Of a stretch of 9,909 nucleotides of DNA, positions 6,755-9,909 are shown piece after piece. The stretch covers positions 1 to 9,909 of the forward strand of contig JACCYW010000416.1 in NCBI GenBank assembly GCA_013696275.1, in the 5' to 3' direction. The position numbers were made by a program, and so were the translations under genes. Each line of letters starts with the position of its first letter. Positions within the stretch are counted from its first letter, which is position 1. The stretch is from Chloroflexota bacterium. GTDB taxonomy: Bacteria > Chloroflexota > Limnocylindria > Limnocylindrales > CSP1-4. A model generated the notes under the pieces. It saw only the letters and a program-made list of their open reading frames with translations. It ran no database searches and was not told the origin of the DNA.

Positions 6755-7654
6755 TCAGCCGAAGCGTTCGCGCAGCGGGATGCACACATCGTGGGCCAGG
6801 GCCCTGATGCCTGCCGCGCCGGTCTGTCCGGCGATGGTGAAGAGGATGACCTGCGCGCCGGCCTGAGCGAATCGGATGGCCTGGTCGAGGACGGCTGCAC
6901 GGTCGGCTGCTTCCTCGCCGACATGCAGCTGCGTGGAGATGGTCAGCGTGGCCCGATCCCGGCCCACCTCATCGCACGCTCGCCACAGCGCTTCGCGCCG
7001 CTGGTCGAACTCTTCTGGGGTCCCGTCACGATTGGCCGGGTAGTTCCAGCCGTCGCCGAGGCGCGCCGCCAACCTCATGCCACGGGGCTTCTGCCCGCCC
7101 AACCAGATGGCTGGGCCGCCCGCCCTGACCGGCGCAGGTTCCATGGTCGCGCTAGCGAGCCGGTACGGCGGGGCATCCAGGCTCACTCCGCGACCGGCTG
7201 CAGCCTCCTCACTGAATAGCGCGCGGAGGACCTCCACGGTCGACTCAAGGCGGCCCATCCGTTCGCCGATGGCGGGCAGCTCGATGCCCAGCGTGCGATG
7301 TTCGCCTTCGTGCCATCCGGCTCCCAATCCCAGCACGAACCGTCCGCCCGTGACGTGGTCCAGGGTCAGCGCCTCCTTGGCCAGCACGCCCGGCTGGCGG
7401 AAGGTGGCCGATAGCACCGTGTGTCCGAGGGTCCGCCCAGGGACGTGGTGGCTGAGTGCAGCCAGCGCGGTCATCGCCTCGAAGCTGGGTCCCCCGGTGT
7501 CGAGTCGGGGGTCGCTCAGGTGGTCGTTCATCCAGCCCGACTCGAAGACCTCGTGGCGACCGGCTTCCGCCCACGCCTCCTCGAGCATCGGCCACTCGAC
7601 GTTCTGGGGCGATGTCCGGAAGCCGATGCCCAGGTGACCTGCGACTTCGCTCAC
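6755..7654 (-). CDS. Luciferase-like (LLM) class oxidoreductase, probably F420-dependent
   Basis: A 299-residue cytoplasmic TIM-barrel protein of the bacterial luciferase-like superfamily, which uses FMN or coenzyme F420 for hydride transfer; the substrate cannot be told. Landmarks: GIGFRTSPQN at the first strand (9-18), DHLSD (44-48), the family core LDHVTGGRFVLGLGAGWHE (98-116), IWLGGQ (183-188), LAARLGDGW (195-203), and a C-terminal strand ending in VILFTIAG (269-276). This size and the LGLGAGWHE block resemble the F420-dependent group common in Actinobacteria and Chloroflexota rather than true luciferases, so F420 is inferred. The GTG start overlaps the ppk2 stop as GTGA (7651-7654), with GGTGGT upstream as a weak ribosome site. 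It is the last gene of the minus-strand operon, and its stop faces the pheA stop. Confidence 0.87.
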   Translation of the reverse strand: MSEVAGHLGIGFRTSPQNVEWPMLEEAWAEAGRHEVFESGWMNDHLSDPRLDTGGPSFEAMTALAALSHHVPGRTLGHTVLSATFRQPGVLAKEALTLDHVTGGRFVLGLGAGWHEGEHRTLGIELPAIGERMGRLESTVEVLRALFSEEAAAGRGVSLDAPPYRLASATMEPAPVRAGGPAIWLGGQKPRGMRLAARLGDGWNYPANRDGTPEEFDQRREALWRACDEVGRDRATLTISTQLHVGEEAADRAAVLDQAIRFAQAGAQVILFTIAGQTGAAGIRALAHDVCIPLRERFG

Positions 7655-8487
7655 GGCACCACCAGCGACTCGATACCAACCTCGCCCTGAGGATACTCAA
7701 GCTTCATCCGGTCGAATGTGTGGGCCACGATCTCGGCCACGGCCAGGTCGCGGAACCACTTCCGGTCGGCGGGGATGACATACCACGGTGCGAAGTCTGT
7801 CGAGCAGCGCGTCAGCGCTTCGGCGAAGGCCGCCCGGTACTCATCCCATAGGCGCCGCTCATCAAGGTCCCCGCGACGGAACTTCCAGCGTTTGTCCGGC
7901 GCATCGATGCGCGCCTGGAGGCGCTTCCTCTGCTCATCGCGCGAGATGTGCAGGAAGAACTTCAGGATGGTCGTGCCGTTCTCGGCCAGATGCCGTTCGA
8001 AGGCCACGATCTGGTCGTAGCGGCTGCGCCAGACATCCTGCGGCACGAGCCCATGCACGCGCACGACCAGTACGTCCTCGTAGTGCGAGCGGTCGAAGAT
8101 GGCGATCATCCCGCGGGCCGGGGTATGCCGATGGATGCGCCACAGGTATTCGTGGGCGAGTTCCTCCGGGCTGGGTACGCCGAAGCTGGCGACCCGGCAG
8201 CCCTGTGGATCGAAGGCGCCCATCACGTGACGGATGGTGCCACCCTTGCCCGACGTGTCGATGCCCTGGAGGACGATCAGGACCGCGCCGGCCTTGCTCG
8301 CCCAGAGCCGCTCCTGTGCCTCGCCGAGTCGGTCGGTCGTGGCTGCCAGGGTGACCGCGCCGGCCTGCTTGTCATGGCCCAACGTGTCGGCCGGATCGAT
8401 CGACTCGAGGTCCAGGCTGGTCGCCGGCTTGACCAGCAGCCGTTGCGCGAGCGCACGTCCGACCAACGGACGGCGACGCGGACTCAT
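7651..8487 (-). CDS. ppk2: PPK2-family polyphosphate kinase (class III-like)
   Basis: Phosphorylates nucleotides from inorganic polyphosphate; cytoplasmic. The 278 residues are close to single-domain class III enzymes such as that of Meiothermus, as I recall that sequence. Landmarks: Walker A GIDTSGKGGT (75-84), RVASFGVPSPEEL (98-110), the Walker B/lid region FDRSHYEDVLVVRVH (131-145), TTILKFFLHISRDEQ (172-186), DKRWKFRRGDL (198-208) and APWYVIPADRKWF (233-245). The SFGVP, EDVLVVRVH and KFFLHIS blocks resemble class III, which can phosphorylate both AMP and ADP, but the class is a judgement by eye. The ATG start overlaps the stop of a nine-codon mini-ORF as ATGA; GAGG lies only one base from the ATG, too close for an ordinary ribosome site, so initiation may depend on coupling. 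The stop overlaps the next gene as GTGA. All catalytic motifs are intact. Confidence 0.93.
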   Translation of the reverse strand: MSPRRRPLVGRALAQRLLVKPATSLDLESIDPADTLGHDKQAGAVTLAATTDRLGEAQERLWASKAGAVLIVLQGIDTSGKGGTIRHVMGAFDPQGCRVASFGVPSPEELAHEYLWRIHRHTPARGMIAIFDRSHYEDVLVVRVHGLVPQDVWRSRYDQIVAFERHLAENGTTILKFFLHISRDEQRKRLQARIDAPDKRWKFRRGDLDERRLWDEYRAAFAEALTRCSTDFAPWYVIPADRKWFRDLAVAEIVAHTFDRMKLEYPQGEVGIESLVVP

Positions 8488-8533
8488 GCCTCGATGAAGG
8501 TGATCTTACTCATGCCTCGGAGATGGTGATCCT
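8482..8533. repeat. 26-bp imperfect tandem duplication at the cyclophilin/PPK2 junction
   Basis: Two adjacent 26-bp units, 8482-8507 and 8508-8533 on the plus strand, match at 22 of 26 positions; the first 12 bases of each (ACTCATGCCTCG) are identical. Each unit carries, on the minus strand, the end of a reading frame (GAGGCATGA) whose stop overlaps an ATG. The 26-bp period is one short of 27, exactly the shift needed for the second copy to be read in the same phase through an ATGA overlap. Confidence 0.85.
8484..8513 (-). other. Nine-codon mini-ORF coupling cyclophilin to PPK2
   Basis: On the minus strand ATG 8513-8511 overlaps the cyclophilin stop as ATGA and reads M-S-K-I-T-F-I-E-A, then TGA 8486-8484, which overlaps the PPK2 start as ATGA. 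The peptide mirrors the end of the cyclophilin (RITISEA), as expected from the tandem duplication. It may act only to pass ribosomes on to PPK2, with no function as a peptide. Whether it is translated is unknown. Confidence 0.4.
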
Positions 8534-9013
8534 GTCGATGGTGACCGGCTCCTTCGGTCGGTCATTGGCACCCTTGGCTGCCGTCGCGATGGCGTCGACC
8601 ACGTCCTCGCCGGCGCTGAGCTTCCCGAAGATGGTGTATTTGGGCGGCAGACCGTAGTCACGGTGCATGACGAAGAATTGGCTGCCATTCGTGTTCGAGC
8701 CTGCGTTGGCCATGGCCAGCGTGCCGCGCGAATAGGGCCGCTTCACCGGCTCGTCGTCAAACTTGTAACCCGGCCCACCACTGCCGGTCCCGGTCGGATC
8801 ACCGCCCTGGATCATAAAGCCATCGATGATGCGGTGGAAGATGATGCCTTCGTAGAAGCCCTCGCGGGCCAGGAAGACGAAGTTGTTGACCGTCCGGGGG
8901 GCATCCTCGGGATAGAGGTCGGCGGTCAACTTGCCAGCGCTGGTCTCGATCTCGGCGGTGTACTTGCGAGCTGGGTCGATGGACATCGGCGGCGAGGTGC
9001 GGTACGACTTCAT
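8510..9013 (-). CDS. Cyclophilin-type peptidylprolyl cis-trans isomerase
   Basis: Speeds cis-trans isomerisation of peptide bonds before proline, helping protein folding. At 167 residues it is a single cyclophilin domain. No signal peptide or membrane segment is seen, so it should be cytoplasmic. Landmarks: APRTVNNFVFLAREGFY (38-54), FHRIIDGFMIQGGDP (59-73; active-site Arg61, Phe66, Gln69), GTGSGGPGYKFDDE (75-88), LAMANAGSNTNGSQFFV (99-115) and KYTIFGKL (125-132). The position equal to Trp121 of human cyclophilin A is Gly121, so weak cyclosporin binding is expected, as in many bacterial forms. ATG 9013 is five bases after the phzF stop. A start at ATG 8986 would also keep the whole domain, and an in-frame CTG (9022-9020) overlaps the phzF stop as CTGA. 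No clear Shine-Dalgarno sequence helps to choose. Confidence 0.93.
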   Translation of the reverse strand: MKSYRTSPPMSIDPARKYTAEIETSAGKLTADLYPEDAPRTVNNFVFLAREGFYEGIIFHRIIDGFMIQGGDPTGTGSGGPGYKFDDEPVKRPYSRGTLAMANAGSNTNGSQFFVMHRDYGLPPKYTIFGKLSAGEDVVDAIATAAKGANDRPKEPVTIDRITISEA

Positions 9014-9018
9014 GGCAC

Positions 9019-9909
9019 TCAGGGTAGCGTCACCCAGCCTTCGATGACCGCAACGGCACAGCCGGCCACCCGTACCTCGGTCGGACGGCCGTCCCTATCG
9101 AAGTCAGCTTCTGCCACCAGCCGCGACGGCCGCCCGATGTCCGTGCCCTGCTCCAGCACCACCCGGTAGGTGGCCCCAGCCGTCCGTGCGGCGCGACCGA
9201 GAAGGACGCCGATGGGCCCGGCCGCGGAGCCCGTCGCCGGGTCGACCTCGATGCGCAGCCTCCGGCTCTCCAGCAGCCGCACGCTCGCATCGGCATCGCT
9301 GATGGCACCGGAACCGCCTGGGGCGACTAGAGCGATGGCCATCGCCCCGATCTCCGCGATGATCTGACCGACCGCCTCGCCCGCCCGCTCGCGGTCGATG
9401 CCCTCCATGATCTCGCGGCTTCGGAGGGGCACCACCAGGTGGGGCAGGCCGGTCGACAGCACGATCGGCACCGCGCGAGGCAGGTCCGGCCAGCCGATGT
9501 CCTCGCGCATGATCTCCAGGTCCTCGCACAGGTCGTCGATAGCACCCTCGTCCAGACGGTGGATGACCTCCAGGTCGCCCTGGGTCATGGTTATCTCGCC
9601 GACCTGCGGCTCGATGCCCGGGCCTGGGTCGAGGTCCTGCACGCGCAATGACAGCGGCAGGACACCGATGGGCAGCTCCTGACGGACCTCCGTCGCGGGC
9701 GGCTTGAGGTCGAAGCGGTTCTCGCTGGCAAGGACCCAGGCGGTGCCGATCGATGGGTGGCCGGCGAACGGCAGCTCCATGCCCGGTGTGAAGAAGCGGA
9801 CCCGATAGTCCGCGCCCTGGGCACGCCCCTCATCGGTCGGCGGCAGCACGAAGCTGGTCTCGGACAGGTTCATCTCCCGGGCGACGGCCAGCATCTCGTC
9901 GTCAGTAAG
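9019..9909 (-). CDS. PhzF-family isomerase/epimerase (5' end outside window)
   Basis: Member of the PhzF/diaminopimelate-epimerase fold, two similar barrels with the active site between them; PhzF itself isomerises a phenazine precursor. No phenazine genes are nearby, so the substrate is unknown and most such genes are uncharacterised. The frame is open to the window edge (L-T-D-D-E before the first internal Met), matching the family where an LTD-x-E-M segment precedes REMNLSET. About 296 residues are present and perhaps 20-30 are missing at the start. In this partial numbering NLSETSFV holds the catalytic glutamate (Glu17), ELPFAGHPSIGTAWVL (45-60) is the hallmark of the family, STGLPHLVVPL is at about 152-162 and DPATGSAAGPIGV at about 223-235. 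Its stop lies five bases before the cyclophilin ATG, so the two are probably cotranscribed. Any promoter of this operon must be beyond base 9909. Confidence 0.9.
   Translation of the reverse strand, partial: LTDDEMLAVAREMNLSETSFVLPPTDEGRAQGADYRVRFFTPGMELPFAGHPSIGTAWVLASENRFDLKPPATEVRQELPIGVLPLSLRVQDLDPGPGIEPQVGEITMTQGDLEVIHRLDEGAIDDLCEDLEIMREDIGWPDLPRAVPIVLSTGLPHLVVPLRSREIMEGIDRERAGEAVGQIIAEIGAMAIALVAPGGSGAISDADASVRLLESRRLRIEVDPATGSAAGPIGVLLGRAARTAGATYRVVLEQGTDIGRPSRLVAEADFDRDGRPTEVRVAGCAVAVIEGWVTLP

Noticed and set aside
6747..6770. Intrinsic terminator between the convergent operons
   Set aside because: Only very short palindromes (CTGAGTCAG and CGAAGCGTTCG) are present, without T tracts.
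8484..8513. Peptide MSKITFIEA as a remnant of a 2Fe-2S ferredoxin N-terminus
   Set aside because: The resemblance to ferredoxin openings (KITFIE) is real, but the 22/26 identity with the adjacent end of the cyclophilin gene explains it better as a local duplication.
7948..8529. A 193-codon open frame on the plus strand opposite ppk2
   Set aside because: PPK2 on the other strand has every catalytic motif; this frame is its shadow.

Overview
The window comes from a high-GC bacterium with very compact gene packing. I infer a Chloroflexota-like lineage (Limnocylindria/Ellin6529 type, possibly from a metagenome). The grounds are base composition, gene order, a free-standing isopropylmalate-synthase regulatory domain, and an F420-type luciferase-like oxidoreductase; this is inference, not a measured placement. 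Only about six bases lie outside genes: base 6754 and bases 9014-9018. No promoter, RNA gene, mobile element or CRISPR array is visible, and no stretch over 300 bases lacks a gene.

Bases 1-6753, plus strand, hold one branched-chain and aromatic amino acid operon. It contains the tail of an unidentified upstream gene, leuA (2-isopropylmalate synthase), leuB (3-isopropylmalate dehydrogenase, interrupted by an in-frame TGA), cimA ((R)-citramalate synthase), a 180-residue free-standing LeuA-type regulatory domain, ilvE (branched-chain aminotransferase) and pheA (prephenate dehydratase with ACT domain). Together they cover leucine synthesis, the pyruvate/citramalate route to isoleucine, the shared final transamination and a phenylalanine step. 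LeuCD, which both keto-acid routes need, is not in the window.

Bases 6755-9909, minus strand, hold a convergent second operon, read right to left: a PhzF-family isomerase (5' end outside the window), a cyclophilin, a nine-residue mini-ORF made by a short tandem duplication, a class III-like PPK2 polyphosphate kinase and a luciferase-like (probably F420-dependent) oxidoreductase. The two operons meet tail to tail with one base between stop codons.

The most notable points are: (1) the nonsense codon in an otherwise intact leuB; (2) the free-standing regulatory domain, a third copy of the fold already present at the ends of LeuA and CimA; (3) a probable CTG start for pheA; (4) four-base NTGA stop/start overlaps at nine junctions; (5) a 26-bp tandem duplication of the cyclophilin/PPK2 junction that creates a coupled nonapeptide ORF.
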